A DNA stretch of 64,000 nucleotides from assembly GCF_000242455.2 (NCBI RefSeq), contig NC_019892.1:3658001-3722000 (forward strand). Direction: 5' to 3'. Shown here piece after piece: positions 1 through 8,669 of the stretch. Position 1 is the stretch's first letter, and every line of letters starts with the position of its first letter. The DNA is from Singulisphaera acidiphila DSM 18658. Its GTDB lineage: Bacteria > Planctomycetota > Planctomycetia > Isosphaerales > Isosphaeraceae. The position numbers and the translations under genes are program-made. The notes under the pieces were generated by a model that saw only the letters and a list, made by a program, of their open reading frames with translations, did no database searches and was not told the DNA's origin.

Positions 1-72
1 GACACGGTCTACGTGCTCGAAGACCTGTTCTGGGCCTTGCTCAACTCCAACGAATTCATCCTGAACCATTGA
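1..72 (+). CDS. C-terminus of DUF1549/DUF1553 (planctomycete cytochrome-type) protein, partial
   Basis: The first 72 bases read as the last 23 codons of an open frame ending in TGA. The peptide ends in LEDLFWALLNSNEFILNH, the characteristic C-terminal end of the PSD1/DUF1553 family of large exported planctomycete proteins, where the FWALLNSxEFxxNH ending is very conserved. The gene begins outside the window. It lies 90 bp upstream of a DUF1501 gene on the same strand; DUF1549/DUF1553 and DUF1501 genes are paired many times in planctomycete genomes. The function of the pair is not established, though a role in extracellular carbohydrate breakdown has been proposed. Confidence 0.8.
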   Translation, partial: DTVYVLEDLFWALLNSNEFILNH

Positions 73-162
73 AGCCGGTCCGCCAAAAACAGGGGGACGC
101 AGCCTGCCGCTTCGTCACCCCGAGTTCGCCTCGATTGAGGCTCAAGGGGGGGTTTTCGACCG

Positions 163-1452
163 ATGTCAGACCACCTGTTTGTTCCCAGTGGGATGTCCCG
201 TCGCCATTTCATGGGACACCTGGCGGCCAGCGCGATGGCTGTCCCGGCGGCCCATCTGATCGGCGCACTCGAAGCGAATGCCGCCTCACCGGTGCGTTCG
301 AAGCCCAAAAGTTGCATCCTGCTGTGGATGGCCGGTGGCCCGAGCCACATGGACACCTGGAATTTGAAGCCGGATAGCGAGAAGAACGGCGGCCCCTTCA
401 AGCCGATCGCGACCTCGGCCAACGGGATCTCGATCTGCGAGCACATGCCGAACATCGCCAAGCAGATGAAGCATCTCAGCGTCATCCGCTCGCTCAACTC
501 GAAGGAAGGCAACCACGACCGCGGCACGTACATGCTGCACACCGGGTACACCCCCAACCCGACCGTCGTGCACCCCAGCTTTGGAACCTCTTTCGCTTAC
601 GAACTCGGCCCCAAGCATGAAGGGCTCGCCCTTCCTCACGCGATCTCGATCAATGGACCGGGCGTGGGCGCGGGCTTCCTCGGCATGGCCTATTCCCCCT
701 TCGTCGTCCAGAACCCCAATGGCAAGGTGGCGAACCTCGAGCCGCCGACCGGCGTCGACGAATCGCGGATGGTCCGCCGGCTCAGCATGCTCAACCTGGT
801 CGAGAAGAATTTCATCTCCCAGCGCCGCGGTCAAGGGAGCGCCGATCACAACGCCGTCTACAACAAGACGGTCCGGATGATGAACGACCGCAAGACCAAG
901 GCCTCGCTCAGCCTCGACAGCGAACCCAAAGAGGTCCGCGATCTGTACGGCCGAGGGTCGTTCGGCTCCGGTTGCTTGATGGCTCGAAAGCTCGTCGAAA
1001 TGGGCGTGACATTCGTCGAGGTGAGCCTCGGCGGCTGGGACACGCACGCGGGTGCCTTCGACACGCTCTCGAACCGCCTCCTGCCCGAGCTGGACAAAGG
1101 CATGAGTGCCCTGGTCGCCGATCTCGACCAGCGCGGCCTGCTCGACGACACAGTCATCGCCTGGATGGGCGACTTCGGCCGGACCCCACGGATCAACCAG
1201 GACGCGGGCCGCGACCACTGGCCGCGAAGCTGGTCGATGGTCCTCGGCGGCGGCGGCATCCGAGGCGGACAGGCGGTCGGCGATACCGACAAGGACGGCA
1301 TCGACATCACCGACAAGCCAGTCGCCCCGATGGATGTGATCGCCACCATGACGAAAGCTATGGGACTCGACCTGGGCACGCAGTGGACCACCCCCCGTGG
1401 CCGTCCGATCAAGCTGGTGGATGCCGGAACCCCGATCAAAGAATTGATCTAA
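163..1452 (+). CDS. Tat-exported DUF1501 domain protein
   Basis: This 429-aa protein belongs to the DUF1501 family, distantly related to the sulfatase/alkaline phosphatase fold. The N-terminus has a twin-arginine signal (SRRHFMGHLA near residues 12-21, hydrophobic stretch, probable cleavage near residue 40). Family landmarks are LLWMAGGPSHMDTWNLKP near residue 49, NHDRGTYMLHTGY near residue 116, GGWDTHAGAFD near residue 290, and GDFGRTPRIN followed by GRDHWP in the last third. These His/Asp-rich motifs are expected to hold metal. The ATG at 163 is preceded by a purine-rich run about 11 bases upstream. It forms a pair with the DUF1553 gene at the window edge and is followed by a strong hairpin. 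Substrate unknown. Confidence 0.9.
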   Translation: MSDHLFVPSGMSRRHFMGHLAASAMAVPAAHLIGALEANAASPVRSKPKSCILLWMAGGPSHMDTWNLKPDSEKNGGPFKPIATSANGISICEHMPNIAKQMKHLSVIRSLNSKEGNHDRGTYMLHTGYTPNPTVVHPSFGTSFAYELGPKHEGLALPHAISINGPGVGAGFLGMAYSPFVVQNPNGKVANLEPPTGVDESRMVRRLSMLNLVEKNFISQRRGQGSADHNAVYNKTVRMMNDRKTKASLSLDSEPKEVRDLYGRGSFGSGCLMARKLVEMGVTFVEVSLGGWDTHAGAFDTLSNRLLPELDKGMSALVADLDQRGLLDDTVIAWMGDFGRTPRINQDAGRDHWPRSWSMVLGGGGIRGGQAVGDTDKDGIDITDKPVAPMDVIATMTKAMGLDLGTQWTTPRGRPIKLVDAGTPIKELI

Positions 1453-1494
1453 TCAAGCTTTCAGATCAGCAAGCATAACCGCTCAAAACTCAAG

Positions 1495-1537
1495 CCCCTC
1501 GCTCGGCACCGTTGCCGAGCGAGGGGTTCTTTGATTT
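1495..1537 (+). terminator. Intrinsic terminator between convergent genes
   Basis: A perfect 14-bp inverted repeat (1495-1508 and 1513-1526, arm CCCCTCGCTCGGCA) with a 4-base loop is followed on the plus strand by TTCTTTGATTT. On the minus strand it is followed by CTTGAGTTTTGAG, weaker but T-rich. It sits 42 bp after the DUF1501 stop codon and 55 bp beyond the stop of the convergent giant gene, so it probably ends transcription from both sides. Confidence 0.85.
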
Positions 1538-1592
1538 GCTCAACCAGGTGAACGCTCGCCCTCCCTTTCCAGCATCCTGGCCGGTGGGAAGA

Positions 1593-4500
1593 TCAGGCGT
1601 CCGGGAAAAGCCAACCGAGTCCGGCCATGAAGAGAGCCGCGAGGAAGATCCCGAGACCTCCACCGATGGCGGTGACGACCAGCGTCACACCGAGCAAAAG
1701 GGCTCCCGCGAGGTTCGGCCGACCGGTTCGCCGCGTCAGGCCCCAGACGAGCGGGGGGAACGCGACGGCGGCCCAGAAGAAAGCCGGGGCTTGCTCCGAA
1801 TCGCTCAGCCAGGTGGAAGGACGCGATGTCCCCATCAGGACAGGGGCCCCCCCGGCTCCATCCAATTCTCCATCGAAGCGACGGGGCTGGCCGAGCCGGC
1901 GGAGCCGAACCGAAACCGTGGGCTCGGCGACCTCCGGAGTGGTCGCGGCCGAGTCTTCGCGAGCCAGGCCAAGATGGACTCGGGCAGCGCGGGCCAGCTC
2001 ATCCAGGGCAGCGGTCTCAACGGCTTCCGCCAACCCCTGACGCGCCGCACGCACGCGCGCCTGGATAACCCGAATCTCGGTCTCCCGCGTCGCAGAGGGA
2101 AGAGGCGACTCCCAGACCGCGGCGCGCTCGGCGCTGCGGAGCATCAACTCAAAGTCGACGAGAGAGCCGACCAAGGCCTCTCGAGCTACGAGTGAACTGC
2201 GATCGATCGTCGCAAGCCGGTCGGCGATCAAACGCCCATGTTTCTCCGCTCGCGAAATATCTTGCCGATCCGAAGCCACGGCGGCCAGGACCGGGCTCCG
2301 GCTCGTCGCATCCCAACTCGTTGGAACTCGTAGCGAAATGAATGTGGGAATCCGCTCCTGGTCAAGCCTGGGGTAGGGGATCAATCGCCCCTCACCGGGA
2401 CGTGGTGGCAGGGCGGGCTGCGACATCCAGACCATTGTCAACTCGTCCGACTCGCGGGCTTCCAGAGGGATCAGCCAACGGCCCGACGCCGCTCGGAGCG
2501 GTCGCGTGGGCCGGCCTCCGACCGAGACCCAGACGGGCTTCGAACCTGTGGGGAGAGCGAACGAGAAAAAGGGACCCGTACTATTCTCGATCAGGCAGCG
2601 CATCGATCCCAGGGTCGTTCCATCCTCCCGGAGCACACCGTCGATCTCCGTCAGGGCGGTCCGAATCAGGCCGCTCCCGAGATCCCTCGCCAGGAGCGTC
2701 CCGCCCGGAGCATCCACCTTCAACGACCAGCCCTTCGACTTGACGCGGAAAACGCTAGTCGGCAAACCGGGCAGTGGGGAAAACTCCTCGGTCTGGAACC
2801 GTGACGAATCGTCGATCGGCTGCAAACTCGGTGACCCCTCGGTTGAGAACTCTCTCCCAGACGCGTTGACGATCGCCAGGTCGCTTTCCGTCGTCCCGTT
2901 CACCGAGGATTCGAGGACTGGGAAATAGAGCGTGCTGGTCTGGGCCAATGAGCGTACCGAGCGGATCGTCACATCTTGCGAGCCCCAGATCGGTTGTTCG
3001 GGACGAATCGTCAAGACGGTCGTTTCCTTGCGAGACTCCGACGTGAGCTGATGGCTTCCCCCCGCCAGCGTGACCTCGGCCGACTGAGCCCAAGAGGTCG
3101 GAAGCTTCAGTTCGATCGAATCGCAGGCCCCTCCCGAGACGTCGTAACGCAGGACCGCGACCCACTCGGCCGAGTCCGGATTGATCGTCAACTGGCTCCT
3201 CACCTGGACATCCACGCGAGGCGGTTCGACCTCCCACCGCAACTGGCCAAGCCCCTCGGGCCGATCCACGCGGTAGGTGGTCCTCACGGTCGTGAGGCTC
3301 AGGTCCTCAAAATCGGGATTCGAGGGGGTCACGCCCGGCTTGGTCTCGAGTTTGAAAGTCGTGGGTGCCGTGATGCCCAGAGTCCCCGGACTCAGGTCAA
3401 CGTTCTGCCAAAGCGGCCAGGGAACGGCGACCTCTTGTCGCGTGGTCCCCGTGGCCAACGGGTCGTAGGAGACGGGGAGCCAGCCCAGGACCCGAACAAT
3501 GCGCTGCTTGGCGGACGCCCCATCGAACCGGAGGCGAATTCGCCCAGCGGTGCGGCTCCAGTCGGTCACTCCCTCGCCTTCGACGCGGGTCACTTGCAGC
3601 GCGCCTGGGACTTCGAACTCGACCTGGTACGACCGCCCGGAAACCTGGGTGAGCTTCGCCTCCAGATTCACCTCAACGCGGCCGGGGCCAAGGTTGAGCT
3701 CAACGCTCGGCTGGACGGAAAGGCGCGAGGGCTGGGGTCCGGTCCGAACCGACACGCTGGAGGGACGGAGGAAGCGCGTGACCCCCGAGAGCGTCAGGGG
3801 TTCCTCGGGCAGAGTCCCCCACGACCGCACGAAGACTTCCTCGGTGATCGAGTCGCTCCCCGCCACGGCCGACAGGCGGCCGGCCCATTCGGCCGGTCTT
3901 CGAAAGCCGATCGCCCCCGAGTAGGTTTCGGCCCCCAACGGCTCAATCCTGGGCAGAGTCCGGGCGGGCAACTCCTCGGGCTCGAGACCGATCGGGTGCG
4001 GCCTCCAAAATTCAAGCCGGATCGCAGCCCCGTCAGGGAGTGGCGGATTGATGTGAGCCACCCACTCCACTCCCTTCTCGGACGCTTGCAGAGCGGCATC
4101 CGCCTGGCCCGGAATCGCGACGGAGCGGACGACCAGTCCGGGATCGAGCCGGAGGCGGACCACCGACGTCCCTTCCGGTTTACGATAAGTCAGGCGTGCC
4201 CGGACCCGATCGCCCGCGGGTTCGGCGTCCCAGAGGAGGAGTCCTTCCACCGCGCCTGTGGTCGGGATCCGCTCCAGTTCGTTGCCGGAAACCCAGCGAA
4301 CCTCAAGGCGATCGACAGGGCCGAGATTCCCCGCCGAACCACCCTCCCACGGCGTCAACGCCCCGCGCGCGTTGAGCACCTCGATGATCCGGCCTGCCGG
4401 TCCAGGACCAATTTCAACCCGAGCCGAGGCCAAGGGATTGATCGGCAGACTGATCGATTCTGCGTCATCGAGGCGCCTGGGCGTGACGAACCTGCGGAGC

Positions 4501-7500
4501 CGAAGCATTTTCCGCCCCTCGCCTCTGATCGTGACGGACGCGGTTTGGCCCCCCGACTGAACCTGGACCGGGATCTCGACACCTTCAAGGGCCGCCGAGA
4601 TATCACGGGCCTGGCCTACGGGGAACGTCCAGAGGGCGGGATGTGCGCCCTCGAGTATGAGCGCAATCTCCGACTCGATGACAACCCCACCCGCCCCTTG
4701 CCAGGTGACGCGATGAGTGGCCGCCAGCGCATCCATCTCCTGGATCGGTTCTTTTCGGGTCAGGTCGGCCAGCGTCTTCAAACGCTCGTAATCCCCAAGG
4801 CGGATCACGACGCGGTTCGGCGTCAGAGCCGGGTCGGCCGCCCCCTCGAAGGGATAAAGCGCCACGATCGGAGATCCTTCGCGGACTCCGGCCGCCTTGA
4901 GCCGAACCGAGTCTGCCCCCGCCAGAAAGGCGAGACAGGCAAGGAGCGCCGTGATGACCCCGGAACCGGACCGAAGCCGAGGCGAGGAGGAGGGGCGAAC
5001 TTCACGATTGCGACGGCGGGGCCAGGCTGGAATCGTACTCCCCAATCCGTAGAAGAAAACAGCCAAGGCACCGGTCGCCCCCCCCGCCGCGATCGCGGAA
5101 GGACGGGCGGCCGTCACGATCAACCCAACGACGGAACCAAGGAGGATGACGGCCAGGCCAAGAGCGCGGTAACGGGGGGCAAGGCCACGGCAGGCGATCC
5201 CAAGCGCCAGGACGGCCAACCCGGCCGCCCAGGCCGTCATGCGCTCTTGCCGCTCGTCGACGAGATGGATCGTCATGCCAGTCTCGGGCCACCCCACGGC
5301 CGCGAACCGCCAGATCCGCCGACCATTGGGCGACGGGTCGATGTCGGTCGTCTCACTGCCATACTGCGACTTCCGCGCCCCTTCGCCACGCCAGCGGGCG
5401 ACGATCTGGAACCGATCGGCAACGTCCGATCCGTTGACCACGGCCTCCCGGATCCGCGCCTCCCACGAAGCTCTCCCTTCGGGTTCGCGCAAGGGACCGC
5501 CCGACCGATCGGGGGCTTCCACCCGCGTCGTCACAAGCACCGCGTCGCCGATCGGGACCAGCGCAAGGCCAAGCGGGCCGATCACCGCGCTGGCCGCCCC
5601 GGGGCGATTGCGGCCGTTGTGAGGCGGGGAAACCCGCGACCGCGGTCCCCAACCGCCGGACTCGAGGGCCATCCGATCGATGACGATCGGCGCGGAGCCG
5701 GCATCCCATCGCGTGAAACATTCCGCCAGAGACATCTCGTTCACGGTGAACTCGGCCGCTTGCTGGTCGAGCAGGCGGAGCACCTCCGCATCGTGCTTCG
5801 ACTCCGCTTTCCTCGACGAGCGCCAGCGAGGCAGGAAGCGCCGCAATCCACTCGGTGCGGAGTCAGGGTCGCTGGCGGTCAGCGACGGCCCGTGGCTTGC
5901 AACCACCCACGGTTCGGGAACGACAACCTCCCAGCGGAATGCCAGGTAAGTGAGCGACGCCGAGGGGCGTTCCGGGCGGTAATCCTGACTGGCGGCCGAG
6001 GCGCGGCGAGGCGTCTGATAGTCGAGCACGAAGGTGCAGGCGTTTCGCGACGAGGTCGGAGGCGGCAACGGCAGGGAGAGAACACTGACATTCCGGGAAG
6101 GGACCACCGGCTGACCGTCGCGCTTCACCCGGACCAAAGTCGATCCGCGAGGAAGGGTCAGGTCCAGGGTACGAGCATCAGCAATCGTTACCCTCATCGT
6201 CAGCCGGTGCCGGAGCGGCCCCTGGGGGTCGACGAACGTCGTGAGAATCGAATGGTCGATCACCCCCTCGCTCGAGGCTGGCTCCAAGGCCTCGGTTTGA
6301 ACTTCGAGCCGGCCTCCCGGTTTCGTATAGCTGAAGGCGTAGGCCCGACGCCTGAGAACCGGTTCGACGGGAACCTTTAAATGGTCCCGCCCCTCAAGGC
6401 GATTCCCCATCCGGATGGCTTCCTCCGCCACCGCTGGCTCGAGATCCTGGAGACCGAACGACTCGACGCTTGCCTGCAAGTGAAGAGCCACGTCCACAAT
6501 GGCGAAGTGTCGCGAGCGGAATCGATCGGGCATGACGAGCAAGGGGAGTCGGCCACGGCCACTCCAAGGGACTTCAAGACGTGAGCGAATCACGACGGGC
6601 CCGGACGGAGCGTCGGGAAGCGTCAGTTCCCAAGCCTGACCCGACTCGGGCAAACCAAGCTCGGCCCGCCTCGCTGGGTCGATCGGCTTCCGTGGCAATT
6701 CGACGGAAGTCACCTCGTTGATAAAGCGCCAATCCCCCGCGCCCTTGATGGGCTCCGGCACAACGATCGGGATCGACCGGAGCGGCTCTTCACCGGCATC
6801 GACCGAGATCCGCCAGTCAAGTCGCAACCGGTCGCGATCGATGCTGGCGAGGAGCTGGATCGAGCCTCGTGGTTCCTCCTGAACCCGCTCGCGATTGACA
6901 CGGGCCTCGGCCTGGTCGGAAATCCAGCGCCAGGCGAGCGCTTCGCGCAAGCCGGCCGGCGTGTTGGGCCGGTCGTTCGAGGGGCCGATCACGAGCGACG
7001 GGTCGATCCAGGCGAGGCCGGTCGCTTTCGCCGGATGAAGAGTCACTCCCGACTCCGTCCAGGCAAGCCAGCGTTCATCGACGACCTGGACCCCGACCGG
7101 CCGGACTCGAGGGAGCGTAATCGGCCCGCGTCCCCCCGCAATCGCCGCACTCGCGGTCAGGTTCAAGACCAGCGAACTCCGAGTGAAATCCCCCGAAGGA
7201 GGGGTGACGTGAACCCGCACACCTCCCCCCGGCAGGGTGCGCGGATGCCAGGCCAAAGGCTCGTCGACCCCTACGACCTGGACCCGTTCGGGAACCCAGG
7301 CCGGCGGTAAATCCACGTCGAGCGCGAGCAAGTGCCCGCGATGAACCCGCCAGGTCAACTGGCTCTCGAGTCGGGGTGAGGAGTTCCCGAGGAGGAGTTG
7401 GCCACGGACCTCAACCGAAACATCAACCCGAGGCTTTCCAAACGTAAGGACGGCCACCGATCGAGGCGACTCGGCCTCGAAAACAATGAGGTTCGGGTCG

Positions 7501-8669
7501 GACGCATCGCCGGTGGACCGCGACGGAACGCGCCGGCCTGCCTCTTCGCGGCAATCGCTCAGGAGCCGACTCGGATCGAGCCGGATACTCGTCCTCCCCC
7601 CGGTCCAGAGCGCGTCGAGCGGCCTGGCTGCCGGAACCGCCCAAGGACCTTCGGTGGGGATCCGCGCAACGGCCCGGAAGGTCACCGGGGTTGGCCCCGA
7701 GACTTGGTCGTTGAGGAGGACGGTCACGCGGGTGACCTCGCCAATCACCTCGGCCCGCGACTCATCAATGCCAGGGCCGGTGACACTGGCGAATTCAAGC
7801 CCTCGGTCCAGCTCAACCTGAAATCGGCGAGGAGCGTGGGGCTCGAGATCCACCAACCACTCCATGGTCCAGTGCGCCAACGCCTCGCCCAACTCGACGC
7901 GCGTCGGCCCTGAGACCCAGACCCGTGGCTCCTGACTCACGCCTTGACCTTGGTCCGAGCGACGACCGTGGAGCTGGAGGTCGACCAGGCCCCCTCGCCC
8001 TTCGAATTGCCAGACCTTTCGTCCCGTTTCGGGCCCGGGATCGGGTCCCTGTCGAATGCCGGACGCTCCTTCCGGAACCCAGTCCTCGGGCAAGTCGAGG
8101 GTGAGCTTCGACGTCTCGGTCTCGGGCAAGGCCAGCGTGAACCGGCGCCCTTGCGAGCCGGTTCGAGCGCGAAGCTGCCATTTCAAGGTGACGGTGGAAA
8201 CCGTCCCCGCTTCGACTCGGACCGCAGTCCGGCCGTCGTTGTGCATCCTCAGCACGGTCGACGGTCCTTCGGAAGGCTCGATCGCAGGGGTCCAGGGGTT
8301 GAGGATCAGCTCGTAAGGACCAGGGCCCGCCGGGGCCTCGATCACCAGCTCGGAGCGACCGGTCAGCAGGCCGGCGTTCCAACGCGCGAAGTGCCTGGCT
8401 TGCAAAAGCCGTGCGGGCGCGCGACCAGCCTCGCGTTGATAGCCTGCCCGGGCCGACGCCAACAGCGCATCAAACTGCTCCGCGAGCAGGCCTCGGAGCT
8501 CCGTGCCGGGCGGGAACCAGGTCCCAACCTTCTCGGCCGGGACGCGGATCCGAACCGCTTCGGGCGGGCCTGCGCCCAGCAAGACGATCGGGATCAGGAG
8601 CCGAGCCCACGCCCAGCTCAAGTGGCGCGAGCGGCCCTGGGGAACGGCCTTGGTGGAATCGATCGTCAC
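1593..8669 (-). CDS. Giant exported/membrane protein of unknown function, 2358 aa
   Basis: I do not recognise a named family. The start is GTG at 8669, overlapping the TGA of the upstream gene in GTGA, so translation is probably coupled. Residues about 20-40 form a signal-like hydrophobic segment. The protein is mainly Arg/Pro/Val-rich beta-type sequence. In the middle there are hydrophobic segments (MTAWAAGLAVLALGIACRGL and following), then a basic stretch and a new signal-like segment (SGVITALLACLAFLAGADSV), after which a second long beta-rich half begins. The C-terminus has two more membrane segments. It looks like two related modules fused head to tail, each made of a signal or membrane anchor, a short strand with a V/I-x-V/I-x motif, and a long beta-rich ectodomain. 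The neighbour upstream has the same plan. A cell-surface structural or sensing role is only a guess. Confidence 0.8.
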   Translation of the reverse strand: MTIDSTKAVPQGRSRHLSWAWARLLIPIVLLGAGPPEAVRIRVPAEKVGTWFPPGTELRGLLAEQFDALLASARAGYQREAGRAPARLLQARHFARWNAGLLTGRSELVIEAPAGPGPYELILNPWTPAIEPSEGPSTVLRMHNDGRTAVRVEAGTVSTVTLKWQLRARTGSQGRRFTLALPETETSKLTLDLPEDWVPEGASGIRQGPDPGPETGRKVWQFEGRGGLVDLQLHGRRSDQGQGVSQEPRVWVSGPTRVELGEALAHWTMEWLVDLEPHAPRRFQVELDRGLEFASVTGPGIDESRAEVIGEVTRVTVLLNDQVSGPTPVTFRAVARIPTEGPWAVPAARPLDALWTGGRTSIRLDPSRLLSDCREEAGRRVPSRSTGDASDPNLIVFEAESPRSVAVLTFGKPRVDVSVEVRGQLLLGNSSPRLESQLTWRVHRGHLLALDVDLPPAWVPERVQVVGVDEPLAWHPRTLPGGGVRVHVTPPSGDFTRSSLVLNLTASAAIAGGRGPITLPRVRPVGVQVVDERWLAWTESGVTLHPAKATGLAWIDPSLVIGPSNDRPNTPAGLREALAWRWISDQAEARVNRERVQEEPRGSIQLLASIDRDRLRLDWRISVDAGEEPLRSIPIVVPEPIKGAGDWRFINEVTSVELPRKPIDPARRAELGLPESGQAWELTLPDAPSGPVVIRSRLEVPWSGRGRLPLLVMPDRFRSRHFAIVDVALHLQASVESFGLQDLEPAVAEEAIRMGNRLEGRDHLKVPVEPVLRRRAYAFSYTKPGGRLEVQTEALEPASSEGVIDHSILTTFVDPQGPLRHRLTMRVTIADARTLDLTLPRGSTLVRVKRDGQPVVPSRNVSVLSLPLPPPTSSRNACTFVLDYQTPRRASAASQDYRPERPSASLTYLAFRWEVVVPEPWVVASHGPSLTASDPDSAPSGLRRFLPRWRSSRKAESKHDAEVLRLLDQQAAEFTVNEMSLAECFTRWDAGSAPIVIDRMALESGGWGPRSRVSPPHNGRNRPGAASAVIGPLGLALVPIGDAVLVTTRVEAPDRSGGPLREPEGRASWEARIREAVVNGSDVADRFQIVARWRGEGARKSQYGSETTDIDPSPNGRRIWRFAAVGWPETGMTIHLVDERQERMTAWAAGLAVLALGIACRGLAPRYRALGLAVILLGSVVGLIVTAARPSAIAAGGATGALAVFFYGLGSTIPAWPRRRNREVRPSSSPRLRSGSGVITALLACLAFLAGADSVRLKAAGVREGSPIVALYPFEGAADPALTPNRVVIRLGDYERLKTLADLTRKEPIQEMDALAATHRVTWQGAGGVVIESEIALILEGAHPALWTFPVGQARDISAALEGVEIPVQVQSGGQTASVTIRGEGRKMLRLRRFVTPRRLDDAESISLPINPLASARVEIGPGPAGRIIEVLNARGALTPWEGGSAGNLGPVDRLEVRWVSGNELERIPTTGAVEGLLLWDAEPAGDRVRARLTYRKPEGTSVVRLRLDPGLVVRSVAIPGQADAALQASEKGVEWVAHINPPLPDGAAIRLEFWRPHPIGLEPEELPARTLPRIEPLGAETYSGAIGFRRPAEWAGRLSAVAGSDSITEEVFVRSWGTLPEEPLTLSGVTRFLRPSSVSVRTGPQPSRLSVQPSVELNLGPGRVEVNLEAKLTQVSGRSYQVEFEVPGALQVTRVEGEGVTDWSRTAGRIRLRFDGASAKQRIVRVLGWLPVSYDPLATGTTRQEVAVPWPLWQNVDLSPGTLGITAPTTFKLETKPGVTPSNPDFEDLSLTTVRTTYRVDRPEGLGQLRWEVEPPRVDVQVRSQLTINPDSAEWVAVLRYDVSGGACDSIELKLPTSWAQSAEVTLAGGSHQLTSESRKETTVLTIRPEQPIWGSQDVTIRSVRSLAQTSTLYFPVLESSVNGTTESDLAIVNASGREFSTEGSPSLQPIDDSSRFQTEEFSPLPGLPTSVFRVKSKGWSLKVDAPGGTLLARDLGSGLIRTALTEIDGVLREDGTTLGSMRCLIENSTGPFFSFALPTGSKPVWVSVGGRPTRPLRAASGRWLIPLEARESDELTMVWMSQPALPPRPGEGRLIPYPRLDQERIPTFISLRVPTSWDATSRSPVLAAVASDRQDISRAEKHGRLIADRLATIDRSSLVAREALVGSLVDFELMLRSAERAAVWESPLPSATRETEIRVIQARVRAARQGLAEAVETAALDELARAARVHLGLAREDSAATTPEVAEPTVSVRLRRLGQPRRFDGELDGAGGAPVLMGTSRPSTWLSDSEQAPAFFWAAVAFPPLVWGLTRRTGRPNLAGALLLGVTLVVTAIGGGLGIFLAALFMAGLGWLFPDA

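Noticed and set aside
2976..6380. Very long plus-strand open frame opposite the giant minus-strand gene
   Set aside because: It is a high-G+C antisense shadow with Arg/Pro/Gly-rich composition and no motif; the minus-strand frame has coherent signal and membrane segments and spans the whole interval.
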